Under the pieces are notes generated by a model that was given only the letters and a program-made list of their open reading frames with translations, did no database searches and had not been told where the DNA came from. Positions 16,135 through 24,670 of a stretch of DNA of 64,000 nucleotides are shown in pieces. The DNA comes from SpSt-398 sp033762195 (GTDB lineage: Bacteria; Bacteroidota; Bacteroidia; Chitinophagales; Chitinophagaceae): NCBI GenBank assembly GCA_033762195.1, contig JANRLV010000056.1, positions 1 through 64,000 of the forward strand. Reading direction: 5' to 3'. Within the stretch, counting starts at the first letter, position 1, and each line of letters opens with the position of its first letter. Both the position numbers and the translations under genes were made by a program.

Positions 16135-16809
16135 ATGAAAAGGTTAAAGGAAGAACTAATAAATACCTTTAGCATTGTATTCCTTATTATTTTTTTTGTG
16201 AATTGTAATGACAATTCACCTAAACAAGAAAATAAGGATATGCAAAAGGATGTCAACCATGAAATGATTCTGGCTAAAGAACTTTTTTTTAACTGTACTG
16301 GAGCCAGAGATACTTTTTTTTCAAATGGCGACTATCTCAAATATATTCCAATTGATAAAGAACATTATGAAATTGAAATAAAGATTAATAATGTATTAGA
16401 TACACTTGATTTGTATCTCGGCTGCAATACTCATAGTGGGATGATTCCTAAAGTATTATTTAGATCAGATTTAGGTTATTTAGGCCTAGGGCAAGGTTCT
16501 TCAAGTTACAGGTATTTAAACCTTTGCAGTTTAGATAAGGAAGCTAAAGAAATTAATGTAGTTAAATTTGAAACGGCAATAGATGTGTCTTCGGAGAATG
16601 ACGGTTTTCTTTTCACAAAAGATAACTGGCTGGTTTTATACGATAGAAAGAACGAAAAGTTTTATTGCAAAAACCTTCTAAGTGATGGTAAAAACCTCAA
16701 ATCAAAGGAATTTGAATTGCATAAAAATAAAGCTGTTATTATCGGTGAAAATGGCGATTCGAAAGCTTACTTTTTAGATGAATTTATAGTTAGAGGCAGT
16801 CTCCCATAG
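16135..16809 (+). CDS. Lipoprotein of unknown function, cassette gene
   Basis: A 224-residue protein with a lipoprotein signal ending in IIFFVNC (cysteine near residue 23) followed by an Asn/Asp/Ser linker. The mature domain has many short hydrophobic segments separated by Asp and Asn, such as LDLYLGCNTHSGM and KDNWLVLYDRKN, suggesting an all-beta fold; no family recognised. It is the last cassette gene before the right-hand repeat module at 16885 and is preceded by a degenerate module. Immunity role inferred from position only. Confidence 0.65.
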   Translation: MKRLKEELINTFSIVFLIIFFVNCNDNSPKQENKDMQKDVNHEMILAKELFFNCTGARDTFFSNGDYLKYIPIDKEHYEIEIKINNVLDTLDLYLGCNTHSGMIPKVLFRSDLGYLGLGQGSSSYRYLNLCSLDKEAKEINVVKFETAIDVSSENDGFLFTKDNWLVLYDRKNEKFYCKNLLSDGKNLKSKEFELHKNKAVIIGENGDSKAYFLDEFIVRGSLP

Positions 16810-16884
16810 CTATGCGGTGCAATCTTTCTGAATTTTATGTGAGAAAGTATTCGGAAATCCGGCACTTGGTATAGATGTGGATAG

Positions 16885-17035
16885 TAGGTCTCGATCTCCC
16901 TCTCCTTGCCATCAAAAACATACGCCACCTAAAACACAGTCCAGATAATATGGGACTGTGTTTTTTGCTTTGCACCCGCTGTCATAGTTTTTGGCTGCGG
17001 TCAGTCGCCTTCATCTTGTGCTTCGGAAGCCCTTT
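16885..17035. repeat. Cassette repeat module 8 (right end of array)
   Basis: Starts TAGGTCTCGATCTCCC, reaches CATACGCCACC and then the terminator form shared with the copy at 13526, including TTTGGCTGCGGTCAGTCGCC. It marks the right boundary of the array; the DUF4143 ATPase gene begins about 90 bases further. Confidence 0.75.
16933..16966 (+). terminator. Rho-independent terminator at array end
   Basis: Same stem as at 13573: AACACAGTCC with GGACTGTGTT, followed by a T-run. It should insulate the ATPase gene from cassette transcription. Confidence 0.75.
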
Positions 17036-17078
17036 TAAGTCTGGCGGCCAGATAAATTATGTCTACTCATTTTGTTTG

Positions 17079-17130
17079 TTAGTATCAAATAAAAGTGTAG
17101 TTTAGTATCAAATAAATATTTTTGATACTA
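17079..17130 (+). promoter_or_regulatory. Triple TAGTATCAAA element over the ATPase start
   Basis: The decamer TAGTATCAAA occurs at 17080 and 17103 in direct orientation, both extended by TAAA, and as its reverse complement TTTGATACTA at 17121. The last two form a perfect hairpin with 10-base arms and an 8-base loop. The TTG start of the ATPase gene lies inside the third copy, so a protein binding here, or the hairpin in mRNA, could control it. Confidence 0.55.
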
Positions 17131-18321
17131 GATAATATAATAGAAGTTATTGAAAGTCAGAAAGTTAATCTGGGCCATATAACAAGGGGGATGCTCCGAA
17201 TGGAACTGGATAAACTTCCTGATATGGAAACCCATGCCTTGATCCTAACCGGTGTTCGGCGATGTGGGAAGAGCACCCTTGTTTCCCAATTCCTGAAAGA
17301 AAGGCATGTTAATTTCCTTTATTTGAATTTTGAAGACCCTCGATTATATGAATTTGAATTAAAGGATTTCACTAAACTGGATGAATATATACAGGAAAGC
17401 AAAATCCGGGTATTGGCTTTTGACGAAATCCAGGTCATTGATCAATGGGAAAGATATATTCGACAAAAAGTGGACCAACGGTTCAGAGTTATCCTGACGG
17501 GCTCAAATGCATCCATGCTGAGCAGGGAATTGGGAACCAAACTAACAGGACGACAAATTTCCCGGGAATTGTTTCCTTTTTCGTTTGAGGAGTTCTGTCA
17601 ATTCCGAAAAGAAAAGAAATCAAAAATTTCCGCATCAACGTATCTGGAAACAGGCGGCTTCCCGGAATATGTAGTTAGTGGGAATCAAGAGATTTTAACA
17701 CAGCTATTTAATGACATTCTTGTGCGAGATATAGCCGCACGCCATGGCATTCGCGATATTCGATCTTTACAACGACTGGCTTTATATCTGATCACCAATA
17801 TTAGCAAACCAGTTTCAGCGTCAAACCTTAAATCACTAATCAATCTCGGAGCCACCAGCACCATATTGGAACATATGTCCTATCTAGAAGATGCCTATTT
17901 GCTATTTTTTATACCCAAATTCAGCTATTCACTCAGAGCCCAGGCAATCAATCCCCGGAAGGTGTATGCGGTAGATACAGGGTTGGTTCACGTCAATTCA
18001 TTGTCGTTCAATGATGATCATGGACGGAAATTGGAGAATATGGTTTTTCTTCATTTGAGAAGATCTTATCACGATATCAGTTATTTTTCTGAAAAGGGGG
18101 AATGTGACTTTGTCGTGTCAGAAAAAGGAAAGGTTTCTAAGTGTATTCAGGTATGTTATCATTTAAATCCGGATAACCAGGATCGTGAGTTAAATGGTTT
18201 ATTCGAGGCGCTTGAGTTTTTCTCCATGGATACGGGTTGGATCATTACACTTGACCAAAAAGACAAATTCGAGCGGAATGGTAAAACCATACTGGCAGTC
18301 CCGGTGTATGAGTGGGCCTAG
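17122..18321 (+). CDS. AAA+ ATPase with DUF4143 C-terminal domain
   Basis: A 399-residue protein of the widespread AAA_14/DUF4143 family. Walker A is GVRRCGKST (about residues 44-52), Walker B LAFDEIQ near 96, sensor motif ILTGSNASML near 125; the DUF4143 part with its restriction-endonuclease-like core (ENMVFLHLRR, ECDFVV) follows at about 200-390. Family members are of poorly known function and are often mobile. The TTG at 17122 is used because the residues before the first ATG (17191) match the family's usual N-terminus; a TAA closes the frame just upstream. It lies at the right edge of the cassette array. Confidence 0.85.
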   Translation: MILDNIIEVIESQKVNLGHITRGMLRMELDKLPDMETHALILTGVRRCGKSTLVSQFLKERHVNFLYLNFEDPRLYEFELKDFTKLDEYIQESKIRVLAFDEIQVIDQWERYIRQKVDQRFRVILTGSNASMLSRELGTKLTGRQISRELFPFSFEEFCQFRKEKKSKISASTYLETGGFPEYVVSGNQEILTQLFNDILVRDIAARHGIRDIRSLQRLALYLITNISKPVSASNLKSLINLGATSTILEHMSYLEDAYLLFFIPKFSYSLRAQAINPRKVYAVDTGLVHVNSLSFNDDHGRKLENMVFLHLRRSYHDISYFSEKGECDFVVSEKGKVSKCIQVCYHLNPDNQDRELNGLFEALEFFSMDTGWIITLDQKDKFERNGKTILAVPVYEWA

Positions 18322-18332
18322 GTGAAAGGAAA

Positions 18333-19400
18333 TTAATTAATAACCGCATTGATCCTCGCCCATAAATTATTATCATATCCCGATACAGCAAAAACCGGAT
18401 TGTTGGGATCACTGAAATCACCCATTCTGACAATGACCATTTTCTTGCTTGGAATGATATAGATGCGATTGTCTTGTGCCCCCATGGCGGCAAACATGTC
18501 ATTTGGCGCATTGGTGACCAGGTTCGTATTGTAAACCACCTGGCTTTGGGGAACCATATACTTCCCTTTTCCATTCAGCCACCACAGATAACCATACGAT
18601 GGGTTCAAGGTATTGGAGGTATTGGTACTTTCTGTAAAATAAGTTTCATTCACCACCTGCTCGGTATTCCACTTGCCTTTATTCAAAGCCAGCAGGCCAA
18701 AGCGGGCCATGCTTCGGGTGTTACTGGAATAAATTTTAAATATGGGCCCGAAATTCCATGAACCATCCATGCCGATCTTGTTCTTCAGCTTGGCCGAAAA
18801 ATAAGCCTCAAAGCTCTGGGTGGTGGCATCCGCAACCACATCCATCAACTCCTGAAATACATTTCCATAGGCCCAGCGGTTTCCGGCATCGGCCATATAG
18901 GTAAGATTGGCGGGAATGACGAAATTACTGCTATCACTCAACCCGGAGGTCATGGTCAATAGATTCCTTACAGTGATCAGGTTTTCCTTTGCCAACGGAG
19001 TGCTTGTCCAGCCCGTACCAACATATTGCGATACCTTATCGCTAATGTTTAAATATCCTTCCTGCTGGGCAATACCCGTGGTGGTAGCTACCAGCGTTTT
19101 ACCGGCACTGTTCCAGGTCCATTGGTCGGTGGAAGTATGGCCATTAAAATACTCCTCCATCACAATCCGTCCATTTACCAGGATCATAAATGATTTGGTA
19201 TTGGTTTGTGCGAGAAAATCCTTCAATTTTTGAATGGAATCTGTTTTCCAGCCCAGACTGGCTGCGGTTTTTGTTTCCCAGGTGGTGCCGGTTAAAGCAG
19301 GGAAATACATGGTTTCCGCAGCGGGGGGATTAGTGTCATCCTTGGTACACCCCGTTACAAAAAGGGTGATCAGGAGGGAGAGTAGGGTCGTATTTTTCAT
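18333..19400 (-). CDS. Serine hydrolase (class C beta-lactamase-like) lipoprotein
   Basis: A 355-residue protein. The ATG at 19400 gives a lipoprotein signal with lipobox FVTGC; a longer frame from 19439 would spoil it. The body is a beta-lactamase/penicillin-binding-protein fold: catalytic SxxK in NSAGKTL near residue 98, second motif YGN in WAYGN near 187, and a C-terminal IYIIPSKKMVIV strand. Relatives are esterases, D-aminopeptidases or peptidoglycan enzymes rather than resistance enzymes; which applies here cannot be told. It is convergent with the ATPase gene, with 11 bases between stops. Confidence 0.85.
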   Translation of the reverse strand: MKNTTLLSLLITLFVTGCTKDDTNPPAAETMYFPALTGTTWETKTAASLGWKTDSIQKLKDFLAQTNTKSFMILVNGRIVMEEYFNGHTSTDQWTWNSAGKTLVATTTGIAQQEGYLNISDKVSQYVGTGWTSTPLAKENLITVRNLLTMTSGLSDSSNFVIPANLTYMADAGNRWAYGNVFQELMDVVADATTQSFEAYFSAKLKNKIGMDGSWNFGPIFKIYSSNTRSMARFGLLALNKGKWNTEQVVNETYFTESTNTSNTLNPSYGYLWWLNGKGKYMVPQSQVVYNTNLVTNAPNDMFAAMGAQDNRIYIIPSKKMVIVRMGDFSDPNNPVFAVSGYDNNLWARINAVIN

Positions 19401-19480
19401 AAAGTATTGAATCTCAAAAATCAAACCTATAGACAGCAATTGGAGACCAACGTTTAACGAACAGAAAGAATTAATATTAT

Positions 19481-20797
19481 TTAAAGCCTCTCCAACATCT
19501 CGACCACCTTCTCCCGCTTTAAAATTAGATACCCCAGCCGGTCGTTGCTGATGCCTTCCCTCAGTTGATAAGAGAATTCAAGCTGCTCGTCGGTTACATT
19601 GGTTTCAAAATACCGGAAACTGATATTGGGATAGGATTTCAATTCTTCCCCGATCTCATATAGATGGGTGGATAAGATAAAAAGCGAGTTTTTGATCTTG
19701 ATAAGCCCCTTTATCACGGTAAGGGAACATTTCATCGCGTCCTGGACATTCGTGCCTTTGAATAACTCGTCGATCAGCACCAACCATTTCCGACCATTGT
19801 TGATCTTTTCAATCGTATGCCGGATGCGTTGTACTTCATTAAAGAAATAGCTCTCGCCCTTGGCAATATTGTCCATCACATTGATATTGGTCAGCAACCC
19901 ATCCATCAGCGTAAGGGTGAATTCTTTGGCAGGTACTCCCATTCCCATATGGGCGAGAAAGACCGCTGCCCCCATGGATTTGATCAAGGTACTTTTGCCC
20001 GCCATATTCGCTCCGGTGAGAAACAAAAAATTCTGCGAAGGGTCCAGGTCTACATCATAGGCGGTGGGACGCGGGAGCAGGATATGATACAACCCCTTTG
20101 CCCTTACTGTTGCCGCATCGCTTTCAATAAAGGTGGGGAAACTGAGTTGATAGGTTTTTACAGCATGCGCCATGGAATACCAGGCATCCAGTCGCCCAAA
20201 TATGTCGATCAACTCCAGGGTGTTAGTCTTATACCGGTTGCGCAATTGATACCCAAAGTAAATATTTTCAAGGGGTGTCAATTTCGAATCCGCATGTTGA
20301 GCGGCGAGTTTTTCCAAGGCGGGTTCACGGAGTAATTGGAGCAAGCGGTCAATATAGATCTTGAAAAAAGCGGGCAGGTCCACATGTTCAAACAATAATC
20401 CCAGTTGCCGGATGCCCTGAAAAAAATCAGCAAAATGTTTGACCGAATACTTGATCATGGAATAGTCTTCCGAGTGAAGGGCCCGATAGAAAAAGGAATT
20501 GATAGGATTGGGATGCTCGGGCATGGGGTCGAGACTGTAATCCAGATATTTTTCCATGACCAGGAGCGTACCATTGCTGATATTGGCAGGCCATTGATCG
20601 AGTTTTTCGGAAAGGGTTTGAATGATCTTCTGGGTACCCAGAATACGCCTGAGATCGGAGTGGGGTTCGTTGAAAAAATACTTCAACCATTCACGGCCAT
20701 AATTGGTGCGGGTGAAGTTGAGTTTATGAAAAATGGAGAATTCTTCTTCGTTTTGGAAGATGGCAATGTCGTTGAAGGTCTGTTTGTCAATTTGCAT
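19481..20797 (-). CDS. MutS-like ATPase (MutS core and ATPase domain only)
   Basis: A 438-residue protein holding only the clamp/core helices and ATPase domain of the MutS family, without the mismatch-recognition domain. Walker A is GANMAGKST near residue 262, Walker B LIDELFKGTN near 340, and STHLYE follows. Such short MutS relatives are common in Bacteroidota and have no firmly known role; they should not replace MutS1. ATG at 20797 overlaps the stop of the dihydroorotase gene by one base (TAATG), so the two are translationally coupled; this decides the start over a longer frame beginning at 20827. Confidence 0.85.
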   Translation of the reverse strand: MQIDKQTFNDIAIFQNEEEFSIFHKLNFTRTNYGREWLKYFFNEPHSDLRRILGTQKIIQTLSEKLDQWPANISNGTLLVMEKYLDYSLDPMPEHPNPINSFFYRALHSEDYSMIKYSVKHFADFFQGIRQLGLLFEHVDLPAFFKIYIDRLLQLLREPALEKLAAQHADSKLTPLENIYFGYQLRNRYKTNTLELIDIFGRLDAWYSMAHAVKTYQLSFPTFIESDAATVRAKGLYHILLPRPTAYDVDLDPSQNFLFLTGANMAGKSTLIKSMGAAVFLAHMGMGVPAKEFTLTLMDGLLTNINVMDNIAKGESYFFNEVQRIRHTIEKINNGRKWLVLIDELFKGTNVQDAMKCSLTVIKGLIKIKNSLFILSTHLYEIGEELKSYPNISFRYFETNVTDEQLEFSYQLREGISNDRLGYLILKREKVVEMLERL

Positions 20798-22140
20798 TAT
20801 CGGTTGAATTGGAGACGCTGTCCCCATTGAGATTCATTGATCACTCCGTTTCCATATACCAAATGCCCGTTTACAAAGGTATGCGTCACGGAGGCCGGGA
20901 AGTTAAACCCTTCCAGCGGGCTCCAGCCACATTTGTACAGGATATTCTCCTTGTTTACCTGCCAGGGTTGTTCCAGGTCAACCAATACCAGGTCGGCCAT
21001 ATAGCCTTCGCGGATATAGCCCCTTTCTTTTATCTCAAAACAATCCGCCACGGCATGGCTCATTTTCTCCACGATCTTTTCCAGGCTGATCTTTCCCTGT
21101 TGGTGATAATAGAGCATCAGGTTGAGCGAGTGCTGTACAAGCGGTAAACCGGCATGTGCTTTTTCATAGGGCTCATTCTTTTCCTCCCAGGTATGCGGGG
21201 CATGGTCGGTGGCGATCACATCCAACCGGTCATCCAGCAGGGCCTTCCATAATCCATCACGGTTATGCGGTGCCTTGATAGCGGGATTGCATTTGATCCG
21301 GTTGCCCAGGGTGGCATAGTCATCACTTGTGAAATGCAGGTGATGTACACAAACTTCGGCGGTGATCCTTTTCTGTTTCAGGGGAAACATATTGGTGAAC
21401 AGGGCCAGTTCTTTTTCGGTACTGATGTGGAGAATGTGGAGCCGGGTATCATATTTCTTGGCGATCTGAATGGCCATCAGCGAAGATTCGTAACAGGCCT
21501 CCTCATCTCTGATCACCGGATGATCGGCTGGTGAGAGGGGTTCGCCGGTGGCCATTCTTTTTTCTTTGTTCAGTCGAATGATCCGTTCGTCCTCGCAATG
21601 GGTGGCGATCAGGACTTCGCTTTCGCGAAATATTTTATCCAGTGTATTGGGATTGTCCACCAGCATATTGCCCGTGGAAGAACCCATAAAGATCTTTACC
21701 CCGCAGATATCCTTTTTGCGGGCATTGGTCTTCAGTACTTCATCGGCATTGTCATTCCCGGTCCCCATAAAAAAAGAATAATTGGCCAGGGAGGAGCGGG
21801 CGGCGATGGCATATTTATCTTCCAGCAATTCCTGTGTCAGGGCATTGGGGATGGTATTGGGCATTTCCATAAAACTGGTCACCCCACCGGCCACAGCGGC
21901 CCGGGCTTCGGTGTAGATATTGGCCTTGTGGGTAAGACCGGGTTCCCGAAAATGAACCTGGTCATCAATACAGCCCGGGAGCAGGTATTTACCATCAGCA
22001 ACGATCTCTTCCGCCTGTGCATTTCCTCCGGAAATGACCCCGCCTACCTGTTCGATCCGGCCCTCTTTTATCCAAAGGTCACCTTCCTGTATGCTTCCCT
22101 CATTAACAATCCGGGCATTCTTTATAATATATTGACCCAT
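20797..22140 (-). CDS. pyrC: Dihydroorotase
   Basis: A 447-residue amidohydrolase that cyclises carbamoyl aspartate to dihydroorotate in pyrimidine synthesis. Metal-binding and catalytic motifs are in order: HFRE at 63-66, MEMPNT near 92, carboxylated lysine in GVKIFMGSS near 148, THCEDE near 180, HILHIS near 233, and ATDHAPH near 310. The closing strand is VTHTFVNGHLVYGNG. It matches class I dihydroorotases (bacterial PyrC of the long type, related to allantoinase). First gene of a two-gene unit with the MutS-like ATPase. Confidence 0.92.
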   Translation of the reverse strand: MGQYIIKNARIVNEGSIQEGDLWIKEGRIEQVGGVISGGNAQAEEIVADGKYLLPGCIDDQVHFREPGLTHKANIYTEARAAVAGGVTSFMEMPNTIPNALTQELLEDKYAIAARSSLANYSFFMGTGNDNADEVLKTNARKKDICGVKIFMGSSTGNMLVDNPNTLDKIFRESEVLIATHCEDERIIRLNKEKRMATGEPLSPADHPVIRDEEACYESSLMAIQIAKKYDTRLHILHISTEKELALFTNMFPLKQKRITAEVCVHHLHFTSDDYATLGNRIKCNPAIKAPHNRDGLWKALLDDRLDVIATDHAPHTWEEKNEPYEKAHAGLPLVQHSLNLMLYYHQQGKISLEKIVEKMSHAVADCFEIKERGYIREGYMADLVLVDLEQPWQVNKENILYKCGWSPLEGFNFPASVTHTFVNGHLVYGNGVINESQWGQRLQFNR

Positions 22141-22226
22141 ATCTCGTTAAATATTTTTCTGTGTGTTCAGGGCTTTCCGTGAGCCATTATTTGGCTAACT
22201 TGTCACCAGCTTCAATTCAATATCAC

Positions 22227-23918
22227 ATGCAATTTAATCAAAAACGCCCCCTCCTTGTCGTTTTGGCAATGGCCATTTCATCGGCTACGGCATTTGCCCA
22301 ATCCACTTTTCTGCAACAAGGTTCCAAAGACCAGATCATCCTGGAAAGGCTGGAGATCAAGGCGCAAAAGGATTCTGTCCTGAATTTCTCCAAGAACCGC
22401 TATCTCACCCGTCGATATGCGGCAGGGGCAGTGGGGAGATGGGAGCAGCATGTGGGTATGCAATCACTCTCCAAAACAGATGCCTACAATATTCAGGGTT
22501 TATTACAGGACAACATCGAGGAGCTGCCCGATAGCGTCCGGCTCAGGCTGGCTAGCCGCAAACCTTTGGGACGTTTTTACCAGACTCCATCCAATCTGTA
22601 TGAGGTCCACATCAAAGACTTTGATCTGGTCATCAATCCGGTGATCCAGTTCAGGTATATGAAGGAGAGTGGGAATGATGAAACGCTTTTTCAAAATACA
22701 CGCGGCCTGGCGCTGAGGGGACGAATTTCGAATAAGATCGGGTTTGCCGCGTACCTGACCGAGAACCAGGAGCGGGATCCTTTCTATGTGCAGGCCTGGG
22801 AGGATAGTTTTAAATCTGTTCCCGGCGGCGGTTATTATAAAAATTTCAAGGGTACGGGGTTTGATTATTTTGATGCCAGGGGCTACTTCACTTTCAATGC
22901 CGCGAAATATATTGATATCACTTTTGGCTATGACCGCAATTTTATCGGTAATGGGTACCGTAGCCTTTTCCTGAGTGATTTTAGTCAGAATACACTTTTC
23001 TTAAAACTCAATACCCGGATCTGGAAATTCAATTACCAGAACATCTTTATGGAATTGACCCAGACAGAGCCACGCGCTGCGGACCGGTTACTCCGGAAAA
23101 AATATGCCGCGATGCACCACCTGGATGTGCAACTGACCAAATCCATCAATGTGGGGCTGTTTGAAGGGGTGGTCTTTGGCCGGAGCAACCGGTTTGAGTT
23201 TGGCTACCTTGTCCCGGTTATTTTCTATCGTTCCATTGAGCAGCAAAACGGAAGTTTTGATAACTCGGTGGCTGGACTTGATTTCAAAGCGAATATCCGC
23301 AAACAGTTTCAGGTATATGGGCAATTCCTGTTGGACGAATTCAACCTGGCACAGATCAAGCGGAATGACGGATGGTGGGCCAATAAGTGGGGACTTCAAT
23401 TAGGTGCGAAATACATTGATGCATTTGGGATTGATAACCTGGACCTGCAGGTGGAAATGAACAGGGTGCGTCCGTTTACTTATTCGCACCGTGATTCTGT
23501 GGCCAACTATACCCATTATAACCAACCGTTGGCTCATCCCCTGGGGGCCAACTTCAATGAGGTTATTGCCATCCTTCGCTATCAACCGGCACCACGCTGG
23601 ACGATCTTAGGGAAGTTGATGAGTTGGAAGCAGGGTTTGAATGTTGGAGCGCAGAGTTATGGCAGCAATATCTTTTTACCTAATATACCGCCGTTCAGGG
23701 TGGGTGATTATGGTTATGAAATTGGCTCGGGTACAGAGGCAAAGACCATGTATGGGTCTTTCTTACTGTCTTATGAACTACGCCCCAATCTTTTTATCGA
23801 AGCGCAAGGAGTTTACCGCAAATTTGATGTACCATCCAATTCATCCCGAAATAGTTCGGCCAAGGTATTATCGGTTGGAGTACGATGGAATGCTTTTAGG
23901 AGAGAGTTTGAATTTTGA
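22227..23918 (+). CDS. Outer-membrane beta-barrel protein, Wzi/RemB-like
   Basis: A 563-residue protein with signal peptide from the ATG at 22227 (RPLLVVLAMAISSATAFAQ). The mature part has regularly alternating aromatic strands, for example FGYDRNFIGNGYRSLFLSDF, and ends in a strand with terminal Phe, all typical of an outer-membrane barrel. It resembles capsule-assembly Wzi-type and gliding-motility RemB-type barrels of Bacteroidota; I cannot decide between them. It is divergent from dihydroorotase and stands alone. Confidence 0.7.
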   Translation: MQFNQKRPLLVVLAMAISSATAFAQSTFLQQGSKDQIILERLEIKAQKDSVLNFSKNRYLTRRYAAGAVGRWEQHVGMQSLSKTDAYNIQGLLQDNIEELPDSVRLRLASRKPLGRFYQTPSNLYEVHIKDFDLVINPVIQFRYMKESGNDETLFQNTRGLALRGRISNKIGFAAYLTENQERDPFYVQAWEDSFKSVPGGGYYKNFKGTGFDYFDARGYFTFNAAKYIDITFGYDRNFIGNGYRSLFLSDFSQNTLFLKLNTRIWKFNYQNIFMELTQTEPRAADRLLRKKYAAMHHLDVQLTKSINVGLFEGVVFGRSNRFEFGYLVPVIFYRSIEQQNGSFDNSVAGLDFKANIRKQFQVYGQFLLDEFNLAQIKRNDGWWANKWGLQLGAKYIDAFGIDNLDLQVEMNRVRPFTYSHRDSVANYTHYNQPLAHPLGANFNEVIAILRYQPAPRWTILGKLMSWKQGLNVGAQSYGSNIFLPNIPPFRVGDYGYEIGSGTEAKTMYGSFLLSYELRPNLFIEAQGVYRKFDVPSNSSRNSSAKVLSVGVRWNAFRREFEF

Positions 23919-23945
23919 TTATAACAAAATTGAAATTCAACGAGG

Positions 23946-24383
23946 TTAGATATCCACATGCATATCTGTCCTGTTTTCAAGCACCATTGAATTTTTGTTT
24001 AGTTTGTTTCCAAGAAACATACCAATCAAGAGGGTTACTAAATGCGTAAAGAATATTATGACCTGATTGACAATTGCATCTTTTCCTATCATTAATGCAA
24101 ACCCAATAAAGGATAAAAACAAAATAACAATTATAGTGACGATAACCCCTTGAGTTATTATCACTTTTCTATAATTTGTAGATTTATTTTTTTGCATTTC
24201 AGATTCATACTGTAAGGACAGTTCTGAAAGTTTTGTATTGTATTCCAGTTTTTTCTCTTCTAATTCGATCTGTTTTTCTTCCAGATCAAACCTTCTTTTT
24301 TGTTGTTGGATAATGGAATTAAAAAATTCCCGCTCAAAGCCAGATTTCGGTGGCTGATTTGAATATTTTTGGTGATGAGACAT
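23946..24383 (-). CDS. Coiled-coil membrane protein of unknown function
   Basis: A 145-residue protein. Residues about 25-65 are highly charged and predict a coiled coil (FDLEEKQIELEEKKLEYN); two membrane helices follow at about 74-98 and 106-124, and the C-terminus is polar. No family recognised. Its first 50 bases overlap the end of the small gene upstream, so the two probably form one transcript. AT-rich codon use differs from the flanking core genes, which may mean recent acquisition. Confidence 0.6.
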   Translation of the reverse strand: MSHHQKYSNQPPKSGFEREFFNSIIQQQKRRFDLEEKQIELEEKKLEYNTKLSELSLQYESEMQKNKSTNYRKVIITQGVIVTIIVILFLSFIGFALMIGKDAIVNQVIIFFTHLVTLLIGMFLGNKLNKNSMVLENRTDMHVDI

Positions 24384-24552
24384 AACCTTCTCTTATATAA
24401 AATTTTCCAAATCCGTTACTTCCAATCCTTGGGGGGATAAAAATTGCATTTTTTGCTATCAGCTTATTTTTTTTTGCGAATTCCTGAAATTGGCGTGCTG
24501 TAAGAACTTTGTATGTCGCCCCGTCAAAATAATTAAAGTACCTCGGTACCAT
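24334..24552 (-). CDS. Small protein of unknown function
   Basis: A 72-residue basic protein (MVPRYFNYFDGATYKVLTARQFQEF...) with no signal peptide or membrane segment. It ends 50 bases inside the coiled-coil membrane protein gene in another frame. No family recognised. Support comes from its ATG, operon-like overlap and protein-like composition; it could also be a remnant. Confidence 0.45.
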   Translation of the reverse strand: MVPRYFNYFDGATYKVLTARQFQEFAKKNKLIAKNAIFIPPRIGSNGFGKFYIREGYVSSPKIFKSATEIWL

Positions 24553-24670
24553 AACTCGTTTATTTATTTTGTTTAGGATTCAATCCGATTATATCACAAA
24601 GTTGACTGAAAACTAAACACCAGAAAACAGCATTTACACGACAAAAAACACGACAACAAAGTGGTGGAAA

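Noticed and set aside
10820..17035. Integron with attC sites
   Set aside because: The repeated module and small cassettes suggest it, but the ends do not carry the GTTRRRY/RYYYAAC cores, arms do not covary between copies, and no integrase gene is in the window.
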